A DNA stretch of 64,000 nucleotides from Paracyclopina nana. Lineage: Eukaryota > Arthropoda > Copepoda > Cyclopoida > Cyclopettidae. The position numbers were made by a program, and so were the translations under genes. The notes below the pieces were generated by a model that saw only the letters and a program-made list of their open reading frames with translations, did no database searches and was not told the DNA's origin. Positions 45,126-58,400 of the stretch are shown piece after piece (the first letter of the stretch is position 1; each line of letters opens with the position of its first letter). The DNA lies in contig JAGUCH010000002.1 in NCBI GenBank assembly GCA_019096065.1, forward strand, positions 4,042,501-4,106,500, read 5' to 3'.

Positions 45126-48100
45126 GGCTGAGGACTGGCGGCTTTTAAATGATATTTATACATATCATAGCAACGATATAATGCGTACACGAGCAGAAAT
45201 CTATTCGTGCAGAGAGTTCGAGTTGCAATGCTGTAAAGTTGCTGCGCTCGCTGCTGCTTCTCTCGATTTCTCTACTAGCTCCTGCTTCTCTCTGTTATGT
45301 GTTGGTAAACTACTTCTTCGATGGAAGAGGTTGCGCATTATCCCCCCCTCGTTTTTGTGGTGAAGGTTAATTATCCGATGTTCTCTACTTTTCTTGGCCA
45401 TGATAAAAGTGGTCCCAATTGGCCCATTAGCAATAGCTACAACTGTCAAAATTCTCTCTCCGCTCCGCTATCGTAGATAACAAGTTTGTGCTTTGCTCAC
45501 AGCGCGTTGACACAAAATCATGCGCAATGGAATTTTTCTGCTTTTTTGGCAAACCTCTCGAATTTTCCTCAGTTGGCTGAAATTCCTCTTTTTTCGTAGA
45601 GAGTAATTATGCTCGACTTTCTTTGCATTTAGCTAGCGCCGCGCTCGTATTCTTTATCATTACTTTGTTGTACGACTAGTTGCTTTTGGTACATTAGAAA
45701 GCCACTACAACGTTTGCTGCATTTGCAAAAATCAGCTGAATTGTACTCTGCTTACTTCAATTCTGCGGGCATTTCTTTGCCACAATCTTGTATAAAAACC
45801 GACTGGGTAGCGGGTTTCACTGGGAGGAAGTAGAACGTTCCACTACTCTTCCTTGCAGAGTCGAAATGTGCACTAAGTAACTTGAGCCACAGATACCTAC
45901 GACGACAGAAGAAGAAGCACCTTCACTCTCCTAGCTGCGCTCACCGTCTTCTACGATATGTTGTTGTGCACAGGCATAGAGCTCTAAAATCCAGTTTCAT
46001 ACAAATTAGAAAGCTCTTTGTGTCCTCTGAAGCAAGTAATAAAATCATGCTCTGTGGCATATTATACCATCTACCAATTTCCACAGAGCAAGTTTCCGAG
46101 AGTGTTCTTCTTCAGATTCACACATTTCCATCATTGATGGATGAACAACTTCTCATCGAAATGCCACCTCCAAAAAAGTTGTACTTTCTTTGTACTGAAT
46201 GTCATCCAGGGGAAATTGAAAATTCAAGACATGTATTCATGATTAGATTAGGAGGGGGAGGACTTTTTTATTTACTTTAATATTTTCTCAGAAGAAGGTT
46301 CATTCTTGTTTTTATGAAGGCCAAGGCTATTCTGCTGTAGTCGTTAGCAATGCATTAATAAACCATGAGCCAGAAATGAGCAAACAATTGAGGCCCTACT
46401 AAAAATTCTTCATACCAATTCAATGTGAGTCACCGACACTATAATGAACTCATGGCTTATTATTGCTCACACTCTATTTATAGAGCTACCTCATTATTTC
46501 ATAAAGAAGTATGGCGTATCACATTGCAAAGGGAATACTTTCTCCCCTTTTGAAAGGCCATTGACATTTCAAAAAGCACCCACTCAAGCTGAAATCAAAT
46601 AAACGTTTAAACGTGCCTGAAGCAACCACTTTTAAAACTTCGTCGGTGACTTTCATCGATTGAGAAGGCGCAGAACTTGTACTACATATGTGGAATAGCT
46701 GGAAATTGGCTCAAATGCTTTTTTGTCTCCGTTGAGTGTTCCTACTAGATAAGAGGATTGACTTACCATTTTCCAATTTCATCTGGACAATTACACAGAA
46801 TCCCTCTTTGTGGGGCGTAGCAAAAAACCTGGATATCCAGTTTGGCACCAAATCAATCCTACCAATTATCACCCCCTCTCCCCTGTGAAAGTTGCCAAAT
46901 CTGGAGAAACTGGCTTACATGCAATCAGGAGGGTAACTATTTTCGTTGATCCAGATCTTCAACAACATGCACTATTTTCGTGTACAACAGATCCTTATGA
47001 AATATTGTGAAAATTTGCCTGTTAATTGTCAGATGCTTTCTAAATATACTGAGCATAACGTATTAGCCGCGCGTATTCGTTACGCCCATTAACGCTAAGA
47101 AATTCAAAACTGGCACTCTCCCCTTTTAGTTTAACTTATAGTACACCTGAAGGTTGCTCCGTGATTTCACAAGAGAACTGCAATTTTCAGATTTCGGTAT
47201 GGCTAATAACCTACTTAATGAGTTTCATATTAAACGACAAGCTTTCTAACTTTGTGCGAAGCACATTCTTTGCTCTGAAATTTGCTTGATGGCCCTGCAA
47301 TTTTTGTTATGAGCTTTCCAAAAAATGAGCACTTTTGATGCGTACGCAGCTTTCTTTGGCAGGTTGCGCTACGCTCCACTTCGAAGCTTCCGTTTAATCA
47401 AACGGGCAAAATATAAAAATATTTACCTTTAATAAAGATTATAGCATATATAAAATTGACCCTGCACTCGTAAATGTCTGTTTATAAGCCTTCGATAACG
47501 GATGCCATTCTGCTGAACATAACCAAAAAATGACTGATAAGACTAATGAAGTCACTGAAGCGCCTGCCCAACGTATTCACGATCGACGAAGAATTTAAAA
47601 GACAACCTTCCCTCGATTGTTTCTACCCAAATAAAGGATCATATGAAATTTCCAGTAAAAAAGGAAACATGCGCCACCTAATATCCTCTAGATGTTTTAC
47701 ATATCATGGGCGTGCAGTACTTTAATGCTCAAAATTATGTTAACTGAATTCTGTAAGGTATATAAGCTTATGGAAATGGCCAAGACTTCACTTTAATAAA
47801 TGCTTAACTCAATAAGGAACGATGGCTTCTGCTACGTAGCACAGTCAGCGCGCCCTAGCGTGAAAAGCCGTGCAGTATGTTCACTACATGGGCAACCAAA
47901 TAGCAATTCGTAATTTGCCGAAAAATTGGCCTTCCCTTCTGATTTATCAAAAATTCATAAAATAATAATGAATTATTGTATTGCTTCATGCTATGAGCAA
48001 AAATCAGGCCAATCCGCTGAAAAAAGCGGGAAAATGCTAGTTCTTATTAAAAATTGTAATATAATTTAAAATTTTCCGTTTTTTTAATACCAATCAGAGC

Positions 48101-49071
48101 AGCGTTGAAAAAATGTTGGCTTTTATGGTGCTACCGGATAAAAACTTTTGTCTACACTTTAAATCAGTGATTTGGGCTGTTTTATGCAAAAACTGGCAAT
48201 TTGAAAAAAAATTTAGCATGTAGCCCCAAAATTTTTTTTTTCACTTTTCCGTCAACGCGTCATGCGTTAGCAGCTGTACTACCTTACTGTGGCGTCATCT
48301 ACTATGATTTTCAAAATCAGCTCTTATTAGCCCTCCTGCTTTACAACGTGAAATTTTGCCGGAACAGCGTTATATTATGTCCTGGAGGGCTTGAATTACA
48401 TAGTCTCCATTTCCTTTTTCAAAAGTGAAAAGTGGTTTGCCAAACCTTTGATACTTTTTTCTCATCTCAGTCCCCAATTTTTGCATTTAACCGGATGACT
48501 TTGTTAGAAAAAGTGCTTGTCCTTCTTTGTTACCAATGCCTCTTAACTTTCATTTTCAAGCCCAAATCAATATGACTCAAACTTTCTGATTGAAGTTGGA
48601 ATTTGCATTTCTGACCTCTGAGCTCTAATAGGTTTTGCAACCTGGCTTTCTCAAAATCAGACGGGTCTTTTTTTGCCATGTATATTGGTGGCAAGTTCAA
48701 TTACGCGTATATTTGTATAATTGTTTTGGTGTTCCCTGAGCTCATATCCGTGGACTTTATTGCAGTGCTCAAATTAACTATAAACGCACACTGAGTCGTA
48801 AGGTAACAATAGCAATCTGCACGAGCTAGCTGGCAAGCAACGAGTTAAGATAGCATGTGAGCCATGTTATAAAAATGATGATAACGTTACCTCTGATATT
48901 TGAGAATGTGTGTGTGTGTATTAAGGCTAACACGAGAGCCTCGTGGGCATGGGAAAGTCGAGAAAAAGTGGTTCAGTTGTGACTTGAAAGGAGAGGAGGA
49001 AGAAGCCAGAGCCTGGCTTTTTGCACGTTTAGCCTGGTGAGACAGTTGTACTGCTACAACCAGAAGCAACT
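45126..49071. other. Large gene-poor interval
   Basis: Almost 4 kb without a supported gene. A 132-codon plus ORF at 45882-46280 has no family resemblance and a basic, low-information composition. TATAAAAA at 45791 with a downstream CACT initiator-like sequence near 45820 could start a transcript, possibly a 5' exon of the KChIP gene at 49072. A (GT)n tract lies at 48908-48920. I see no tRNA or transposon signature. Confidence 0.45.
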
Positions 49072-51714
49072 ATGGAAGCAACCACATGGAATCCCCCCTT
49101 GGCTTCCTCTGAGCTCAACTCGGACTCGGACTCAATAAAAAACGAGGACAATCAGAGACTTTTTGGCCACGTCATGGTTGACAGAAGTGATGGCAAAAAT
49201 ACAGCCAATAATACCACGGCTCTGGTGGACAACAACAGCGGTATCCAATTTGGTGATGATTCTTCAGAAGTAGAAGATGACAATACCCGAAGAGGCAAAC
49301 AGCAACCTTTGATGTACAGAATCTGGAGATGCCTCAAGAGTACGTGGTCTGGCGTGCTGACTGCAAGCAATGGTAAGTGTTGATACAGAAAATATTGAAT
49401 GTAAGCTAATTGAGGAGATAGGGAATAGGGAATTTTCTCCTGGCGTTCACCTTTGAAAATCACAAAAAATGACATTTTTTGCAGTGGCCTTGGTGGTTAT
49501 TAGAAAACTTTGTTAGTTTCTGAAGTGTAAACACATCATCGGCCATTGATCGTGGCTCCTTTGGGAAAAAAGGAGTTTTAAATCAAACTCGATCCTTCTT
49601 CTTGCTCTGAATTTCAAATCCACGTCCAATTTAGTTTGCAAAGCTCAATATAGGATTTGCTTTTATCAGGTTAGATGGAAAGAAGGCATTTGTGAGCTTG
49701 CAGCTACGTACTGTTTCAATCAATATCAATTTTCTCGTTGTTGAGGAAAAAGTCAGCGTTGTTTACTGTAATATATTGAGCTCAAGAAAAATGGACGCGT
49801 GTGTTGCCTACAGCTACATGGACTTATGAATATTTCATTAACTTCTAGGTTTCCATGCTGGCTATTCGGGTAATTATTATGCTCGATGTCAATGGGTCAA
49901 ACTTTTTTGCGTTTTTCATTGATTTTCATCAACCGATTTCGTTCCAGACCCAAACATAGAGGACTTGGAATTGCCACATCGATACAGGCCAGAGAGCCTG
50001 AATATTTTATGCGAAACAACCGGGTATAAATGATATTTTATTCACCATTCTGCTGTCAAATCGTGTGCAGAAACCACACAGAATTAACAAATCTCTTTCT
50101 AAAGGCTTGCTTTAAGGTTTCTTTCTCTTTTTCCTTCAACGGTTCAATTGGAGTAAACGTGCTCTTTTGCCTGCGGCAAGAAACCATTTTTTGCCCTCTC
50201 ATATTTTCTCATTTGAAGACTATTGTTATTATTATCACACGTCAGGTTCACCATATTTGAAATGAAGCGGATCTACAGAGGTTTCAAAAGCGAATGTCCG
50301 ACAGGGTTGATCACAGAAGATGCCTTTCAAAGCATTTACCTAAGGTTTTTTCCAAATGGAGGTAATGATTTTCTTTGTTGCAATGCAAATAAGTGAGCAA
50401 AATAACATTTTAACAGTCCCCTTTAAATGGGTCGATCCAAATGGCGTAATTAGAAACTCCGTGCGTCCCTACAGCTCCAAAATGACCAAAAAGGAAAAGA
50501 AGGAGCTCCTTATGCAGCAAAGTATAAATAATTGACGGAAAAACGGAACAGACTCGGATAAAAACATTTTCTCCCCAACGACAGCAAACATCAATACCTA
50601 CTCACACTACGTATTTGCAACCTTGGACTCCGATGACAGTGGAGTCATCACATTTGAGGTACACACAAAGCCATTTGATTTCTAAAGTTGACCCCACAAC
50701 ACTGAAGTAAGATGATGGCAAATGTCTTATGAGAGTCTGGATAACACACAAATTCAATTTGGGCTGGATGCACCAGTCTTCTACAATTACTGCGACTACA
50801 AGTTTGCGAAAAGTTTTAAAAGCTTCTCCACAAGAGACTTGAAAGACATACGCCATAATGTACCACTACTACAGTGCCGCAATTCTTTTTAAAAAGCACA
50901 CACCACCAAAGTTACAAGATTAGCAAACTAATTCACTAGCAAAAAAGGAAAAAGTTTTGATTGAGTGCTGAGGGAAATGTGAACTTTCTAAATTGCCACA
51001 TGGAAGTGAAATTTTCATGTTGCTCCTGCTATTTTCCAGGATTTCGTGCTGGGCCTTTCTATCATAGTAAAAGGTTGCCTTGAAGACAAATTAAGATGGA
51101 TGTTTGCTCTCTATGATCAAGATAAGGACGGCTACATTTCAAGGTTCGTTAAGTTCAACTGAATTTTACTGCGCGTGTAGATCTTTTGCATGAATATACT
51201 TATGTACTCATTCAAGTGTCACTAATGATCACATATGAGGACAATTTGAGGGGTAATGTAGCTTACTTCAATTAATGGCTTCTTCAATTTTAGTATGTTC
51301 GAAAGTGAATGTTCGTTTTTGCGCGGATTAATTGGCAACCTTTCAATTTCTATTGCAGGGAAGAAATGGTTGGAGTTGTGGGCTCAGTCTTTGATCTTAT
51401 GGGAAAGACATCAGATCCAAAATTAGAAGAACAACTTGTGCTAGACAGAGTTGACAAAATGTTTGATGTTAGTTCTTTGGCTTGATTCCAACATGCCCTG
51501 AATCCTGTATAGCTGTCAGGTCTTGTTGGAATGGAGATTATTTAATCAGCCAGCTTGATCAAGCTTCATGGTTTTAATACAGTTTTTCCCCTTGTTGCAG
51601 AAGTTAGATCTGGATGGTGATGGATTTGTGTCACTCGAGGAGTTTCTGCAAGTGTGCTCGAGGGATGAACAATATTGCCAATATATTCATGCCTATTCCA
51701 ATGTGGTGGTCTGA
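49072..51714 (+). CDS. Kv-channel-interacting protein (KChIP-like)
   Basis: Eight exons (49072-49372, 49948-50023, 50246-50361, 50417-50521, 50585-50658, 51040-51143, 51359-51467, 51601-51714) close exactly into 332 aa. A variable acidic N-terminus of about 100 aa precedes HRYRPESLNILCETTGFT, RGFKSECPTGLITEDAFQSIYLRFFP, LDSDDSGVITFEDFVLGLSI, YDQDKDGYISREEM and LDLDGDGFVSLEEFL. This is the KChIP/calsenilin layout, with CPTG in EF1. Such proteins bind the Kv4 N-terminus and tune its gating and trafficking. Odd: the exon at 50417-50521 inserts about 35 residues (VPFKWVDPNGVIRNS...KKEKKELLMQQ) between EF1 and EF2, where family members join directly. The poly(A) signal overlaps the stop. Confidence 0.92.
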
Positions 51715-51909
51715 AATAAAAGCTTTCTATTTGTATGTGAATCAATGCAAAAGTGCAGAATGTCAATACACTCATTATTGGCTTAGTCATTAGAAAGCCT
51801 TAAATAGGTAGGCTCTTTTGAGGTGGGACAATTGATTCAAAAATCAAAGTAAAAATGCTTTGTTTCTGGGTGTACAAAAGGCCTGTGTTAAGCTGAAGTA
51901 GGAGCTACA

Positions 51910-54900
51910 ATGGCCTGGGTGAAAAAAACAGCTCCGGGGCTGGCTTCAAAAGTGTTAGTAATATCTTGCATGAGCATCACTGCTCTGATTGTTGTTCTAG
52001 GAATTAATTTTGCTGTAAGATGTAAGTGTAAGCCAGCATAATTGCTAATAGTGCTGCGCGGATAAGCAGCCTCTCAACAGTATTTATTACAGATTTCCCT
52101 ACAAGAGGTGGCAAAACAGATAGTGAAGCAGTAAATTCAGAGGCCGCAACTACCATATCAATGGATAATAATGATTCTGATAATTCAACAACTCAAGATA
52201 CCATCACTTTTCTGCCATCTACGAGCAGCCAGTCAACCAGTCATGATATTAACTCATTGACAACTACAGGAACGCAGAATTCGGGTTGTATTCAAGCTAG
52301 CTTAGGCAATTCGGTGTGTAATGTGGAAAATCTCAAGCTAACTTGCGACTATGACGGCTATGATTGCTGCAACTTTAATGCTTCGTCAACTGTGGCTAAT
52401 ATAGGAGACGGGAAATGCGATGCAAGCTTGAATGTATTGGAATGTGGCTTCGATATGGGCGATTGCAGCATCAACAAAACTGCCAAATATGCCAACTGTT
52501 CCTCGGCAGCTTTCTATAGCTTTGATCAAATTGGCGATGGAATTTGCAATGATTTCTTCAACAATGAAATGTGCGAATTTGACGAGCAAGATTGCTGCAG
52601 CTCAGCAGCCTCATCAAAACTCAACTGCACAACTTGTACTTGCTTTGGCAAAAGTAGCCTAAGTATGCACCAAATGATCTACCATAAATATTAAAATCTG
52701 AAGAGAGCATTGCTTCAAGGTCAATGTACCAAAGATACATCTTACATTGGAGATTTGTTTTGCGATGACGAAACGAATACCGAAGCTTGTGCATTTGACG
52801 GAGGAGATTGTTGCTCTGGACTAACGTTTGACAACTTATACCTATTTTGCACTGATTGCAACTGCTACTTCGGCGAGAAAAATAATGCTTTCCCATTTTT
52901 CAATTCCATATAATGATCAACTTTTAAAGGGAACGGAAGCGTTGCTTACACGCATGCAGAAGTTGACCTGACCAGCTGCACAATCTCTTCAGACTATCAA
53001 GATGGATATTGCGATGATGGCCTCAACCATCCTGATTGCAATTTTGACGGTGGAGATTGCTGCGCATCTCCCTCTTTGACGAATTATTGCGTTACTTGCG
53101 CCTGCTTCACTGCAACGCAGCCGTCAGGTAACGCAGTCATTGTTTGTTGTCATTGCGCATGCGCAAGCTGGCGACCTGTGCGCGCGGACTACATGACTGG
53201 TACGTGCACACGAGGCAACGACCCATCAATTTGCTCAGCGACCTAAATACTCATCTAGTTCAACTCAGTAGTTGAGTTGATCTAGAGAACATAGAGGGAG
53301 ACACATGCAGCTGAGTATCATGTGAGGGTCTAAATCGGATAGTAAACTTCTATAAACGTTGGTATAGGAAATCGTAAACGGTACCATATTTATCCTACCG
53401 GCGAGCTCATAAGATTTCAGATGGCTGATCGCTGCCTGACGTCAAGCCGTCTGAACTCAGTGTCATCTAGTGCAGTCAGCTTGGCTTCGGGTTCCTACAG
53501 GAAAAGAGACATTTCACATTTGTAGAATTTCGAGCGCACGCTTACATCTGTTTGTTTCGATGTCCGACTTTTAATTGGTGTTTCCAACTTATGTCATAAT
53601 TTTTCTCTCAACTAGCTCTCCATTTGCGAACGGCTTACTTATTACTTCATTCTTTCAGGAATTTGCTCCGCAGATTTTATTGGGGATCTATACTGCGATG
53701 ATGAAAATAACAATCTAGACTGCTTTTTCGATGGTGGAGATTGTTGCATGGGTGCGAATACCGACATCAGCTATTGTACTGACTGTTATTGCTACTTAGG
53801 TATAATGCTTGCTTGTATGAACAGTGATTAGTTTTTCAAAAGTTTTTTTGTGAAAGCCAATGGCACCATAGCGTCCACTCCGGATGCTTATTTGCCAGTT
53901 ATACCAGCATGCATAGAAACTTGGAAAAACGACCAGATTTGTGATGACAAAAACAACAATGAGGAATGCAGCTTCGACGGCGGGGACTGCTGCAGTCCAG
54001 GTGCTGACAAAGCCTTATTTTGCTCTGACTGCCATTGCAGAGACTCCTCTAGCGTATACTATTACCAAGGCATGGGTTCATTTTTTACCTATCTTGCTTT
54101 GAACTCTACAGTTTGCATTGCTTGTAGGTGCTGCTGAAATAACCCAAACTACTACGCAAAGCATCGATATGGTGGGTTTGTGCAATGGGGATATTGGCAG
54201 CATTGGTGACAACAAGTGCGATACTTCTCTTAACAATGAGCATTGCTTTTTCGATGGCGGCGATTGCTGCTTGCCTGGATCTGGGGGAACATGCAAAACC
54301 GACAGTAACAGCACAAGCTTGGAAAAAGCCAAAAATTCAATTTACTTTCAATTTACTCTAGCTTCGATTTCGGATATTGAGACCAGCGTCGCGGAGCAAC
54401 CCTGCCAATGTGGAACAAAAATTAGCCTAGCTCGCTCTAGATTAAAATCCGACATGAAGATCGTTGGTGGCATCAATGCAGACAAATATTCCTTTCCTTG
54501 GCAAGTTGGAATCACTACAGGTGCCATGAATCCGCCATTTTGTGGGGGAACTTTAATTGGACCCAAAACAGTCTTGACGGCAGCTCATTGCGTCGTTGAT
54601 GACCTCATAGTGAGCCATTACAGAATCATAATTGGAGTCACTGACGTCTCAAACCAAGTCGAAATGCTCACTAGGTATTGACTTTAAACATTGCCTGGTT
54701 TTCTGCTATACCTTTTGAAAATTAGATCGTTCTCTGTGAAAACCATCACACCTCATCCTGACTATGATGCCGAAACGATGGAATATGATTTTGCCATCAT
54801 CAAGCTGAGCAAATCAGTGATGTTTTCTCACGTGGCCAATGCTGCTTGCCTCCCCACCAGCAAAAACGAGCTTTTTGAGGGGCAAAACATGATTGTGAGT

Positions 54901-55403
54901 GGATGGGGCAATTTGCATGCGATTGGACAACCTGAAGAGTATCCCACCTGGTTAAAAGTAATTTAAAATCCTAGATATTCCAATTGGCCTAAATTATCGT
55001 GCAAGTTCTTCTCGTCAGTTTACAAGAGTTACGGGAGTGACAAATACTGCTTGCTGTAATAGCATGTATGGCACATCCTCGTGCTTCGCTGGCACTCAGT
55101 CAATGCCCAAAATCATGCTCTGTGCTGGTGCTCAAGGCGGAGGCATTGATTCGTGTCAAGGAGACAGTGGAGGTATATTCAGATTGACAAAGTAGATTTG
55201 TTATGGGAATTTTGGCCACTTCAGGACCTTTGACATACTTCAATGAGTCCAGTGGAAGAACCATGATTGTTGGCGTTGTCTCCTGGGGATTCGGGTGTGC
55301 TGAGCCTGGAAATTACGGAGTTTACTCCAGGGTGTCCGAGATGGTGGATTGGATTGCTCAGCAGGCCGACCTGTACACCCAAAATTGCCTGAATACCATT
55401 TAG
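51910..55403 (+). CDS. Type II transmembrane serine protease with eight LNR modules
   Basis: Ten exons (51910-52021, 52093-52662, 52720-52872, 52930-53127, 53659-53799, 53857-54075, 54128-54674, 54726-54957, 55019-55172, 55225-55403) close exactly into 834 aa. A short cytosolic tail and signal anchor ([22 protein letters not shown]) precede a Ser/Thr-rich stalk. Eight LNR-like modules follow, typically GDxxCDDxxNxxxCxFDGGDCC, several followed by C-x2-C-x-C tails ([28 protein letters not shown]). The chymotrypsin-fold domain starts at [17 protein letters not shown]. It has TAAHC (His), EYDFAIIKL (Asp) and [11 protein letters not shown] (Ser); Asp six residues before the Ser predicts trypsin-like specificity. 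Central introns are all phase 1. Expected: a cell-surface zymogen cleaved before IVGG. I know no standard family with this architecture. Confidence 0.88.
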
Positions 55404-55483
55404 CGAAATGCATCATTGATTTTGGTCATAAATTGTCAATAACCCACCATATAGCTAATCAATAGGCTTTATTCTTGCTCAAA

Positions 55484-58400
55484 ATGTTCAAGAGCAAAGT
55501 CCATCTTGTTATAAGGCAAAATAAAGAGGAACGTTTGAAGGTTCGCCGAGCAGAGATTTCCTTAACGCTACCGAATGCTGCAAACTCTTCGGAGCTAGCC
55601 TCGCAGGAAATTCCAAAAAGAACACCTCAAAATTCAGCTACTAAGCAAAGTGCGAGCAAAAGCAGCATTCAAGCATGGAAGGAAAATGATGAAAATAGCA
55701 CTGACACAACGGAAGCACAGAAGAGGTCAAGAAAAAGGCATCCAAGTAGAGAGAAAAAGCCCAAAGCCATATGGTTTGTGCTCAAATGGGTCCAGCGAAT
55801 TGGAGCATTTTTTATCACCTTCGTGGCCACAGTTCACCAAATTGTGGATACCCAAGGTAGCCTTCGGTCTGCTCAGTCAGAGAAAACGTTGCCAAATACC
55901 TTAGCTGTTGATTTAAAGACATACGCTGAATTTCCCAAACCTTTTGGTGATGTGTACATTCGGCTCACAGATAACAGATTTGGGTTTGTGGATGCCACCT
56001 CTTGGGGTATTCAAGAGGTAAAAATTTCCCAAGTCTGTCTAAAAAAGTTGTACTTGATACTTAGTATGATTTCAGGCTCACGTGGTTTGCAGGCAACAGG
56101 GTTATCCCAATGGAGCCTATGCTTTCTCCAAGTATGGGCTTTTCAGGGGCGAAAATTCAGTCACAATTCCACCGCAAGTTTTTGTGACATCCATGAAATG
56201 TAATGGCGATGAGACCAACTTGAACGAGTGCACCTATAAGGTGACTCCAAAAAATGCTTTGCCAACCGGAGTGCCAAGGTCTCTCAGTTCTTACAAAGCT
56301 GAAGAAAGGCAGCAATTGTTGGCCAGAACTGGTTACTCAGCTGCGGGAGCACTTTGTGCACATCCTGGTATGCATTTTGATTTTTTCCAAGGATACATTT
56401 ATGGATTAGCCAGATTTTTTTCTAGAGCTTTCTCTGACAGAAAATCAAATTATCCAGTTGAACCACAAGAGTCCACTCTACATGGTTGATCATGAGCAGG
56501 AGCTCCATTATGTATGCATCAAAAAGCAGACTCTAGATGCGAATACAGTTAAGCACTAAGTTTTCTCTTTTGAAGTACGCAATAGTGTAGTATTTGTTTA
56601 GTTGAAGCTTTTATGCCATGGGCTTGGGTACGAAGCTACGGAAACTGCGTACGCAATCGACGTGGCGGCTTTACTGAGTGACAACGTGAAAAGCTCTGTA
56701 ACTGCCATCAACTGCGACTCGAGTGACCTGAGCCTTGACACATGTGAAACAACAATTGGAAGTGGCTGCCCAACCGCATCAATCTTGGCTGTCAACTGTA
56801 GTGCCACAGGTTTTCTAGCAGAATTCTACCTTGAGTAAATGCCAGGAAATTTTGCTTTAGAAAGCCACCTTTCTTACGATGCGTCCTGCTTGCGGCCCAA
56901 CTGGAGGGGTGATGCACACTGCGATGATGTCAATAACCATCAAGATTGCTGGTTTGATGGAGGAGACTGCTGTGGTGCTTCAGTGGACACTTCTTTCTGC
57001 CGAACCTGCGCTTGCCACGAAATGGGGAAATCCGCCCTAAACTCGAGCTTCACCTGCGACTACTTCTTGTTTGAAGACGGCGTTTGCGACCCGGTCAATG
57101 ACAAAGAGGAATGTGCATTGGATGGAGGGGACTGCATTGAGACGCAATTCGGCTGCAAGTACTTCCAGTACTACATGGATGGAATTTGCGACGATGAAAA
57201 CAACGTGGAATCTTGCCACTTTGATGGCTCTGATTGCTGCAGTGCCGACTACTGGAAAAAGCCTGTGTCTTACGAACGCTGCACTCTTTGCCAATGCCTC
57301 AGCAGTAACTCTGCGTTAAGTAATAATCAAAAGATGATTTGCAAATGGAAAGTTTGTTTCAGGGAATATGCAGCTTTTCCTGTATGCTGCTAATGATACA
57401 TTTGAGAGCCTGGGAGAGATGCACTACGGAGATGTCCTGTTCGATAACACCAACACTGCCCAACCTGAAATGGGGAAAGGATTTGTGCGTGATGAATTCT
57501 TCGGCATAGCCTCAGTACGCTCAAAAATAGACCAATACCATGTAATAATATACTGTGAAATAGGCCTCAACGATATGCAAATCACTAGGATTTGCCCATG
57601 GAGCGAAAGATTATGTGAAGCACTTTTTCTTCACAAATGGAGTCTTTCCCGACTCATTTGGAGATGCGAGCGGTATTAAAACCGCGAGGGTACTGAATTG
57701 CCCGTTGGACAGCACTTCAGTGGATCGATGTGATGTCAATGATGTCAGACTTTTCAAAGAAAGCTCCGTCAAATTCTATGCTGCTGGAGTGATTTGCGCT
57801 CTCAATGAGAGTGAAGCATGTAGCTAGACAACATTAGTACTACACTATATGCTAGTATAATTAAAAACGGCCAAAATATAGGTAATGACGAGCACCTGAG
57901 TGGGAATGTGGAGCTCGAATTTGGCCATTATGGCGAGCTGACGTTTACGAATCGGCATGGAGAACATGGCTACCTGTGCTCTCTGGATTTCGCCATTGCA
58001 GATGCAAGTGGCTGCTAATGATTAAAATCAAGCTGTGAAATGATCTATTTTTCCTTCCACCTTTATTAGCTGCAATCGTTGTGCAAAATCATGGATTTCG
58101 TCAACCCCATTGCTTTCGCAACTTATTCAAGCCAGAATGCCCGCTACGACAAATTTGCTGGCTCGTACTTCATGTGTGACTACAGCAACTACAAAAATGG
58201 CCTCACTCATTGCTCCTACCAAGCTGACTACATTGACTGTCCCGAAAATAAGAGAGTGAGCTTGTATTGCTTGGACAACTTTTCTGAGACTCATTACACG
58301 TTTGTGGCGATCGATGGCAGTCCCGATTTAAAGCCTTCTGGGATGATTCAAATCGTCAATAATCATCGGAGATTGGGAGCAATTTGCAGTGAGCTCAACT

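Noticed and set aside
45882..46280. 132-codon plus ORF in the gene-poor interval
   Set aside because: No homology, no splice or poly(A) context, composition unlike the real genes; kept as unsupported.
57882..58069. Confident splice between exons 8 and 9 of the SRCR/LNR gene
   Set aside because: No GT donor in the needed phase was found; the exon end near 58006 is approximate and I do not claim it.
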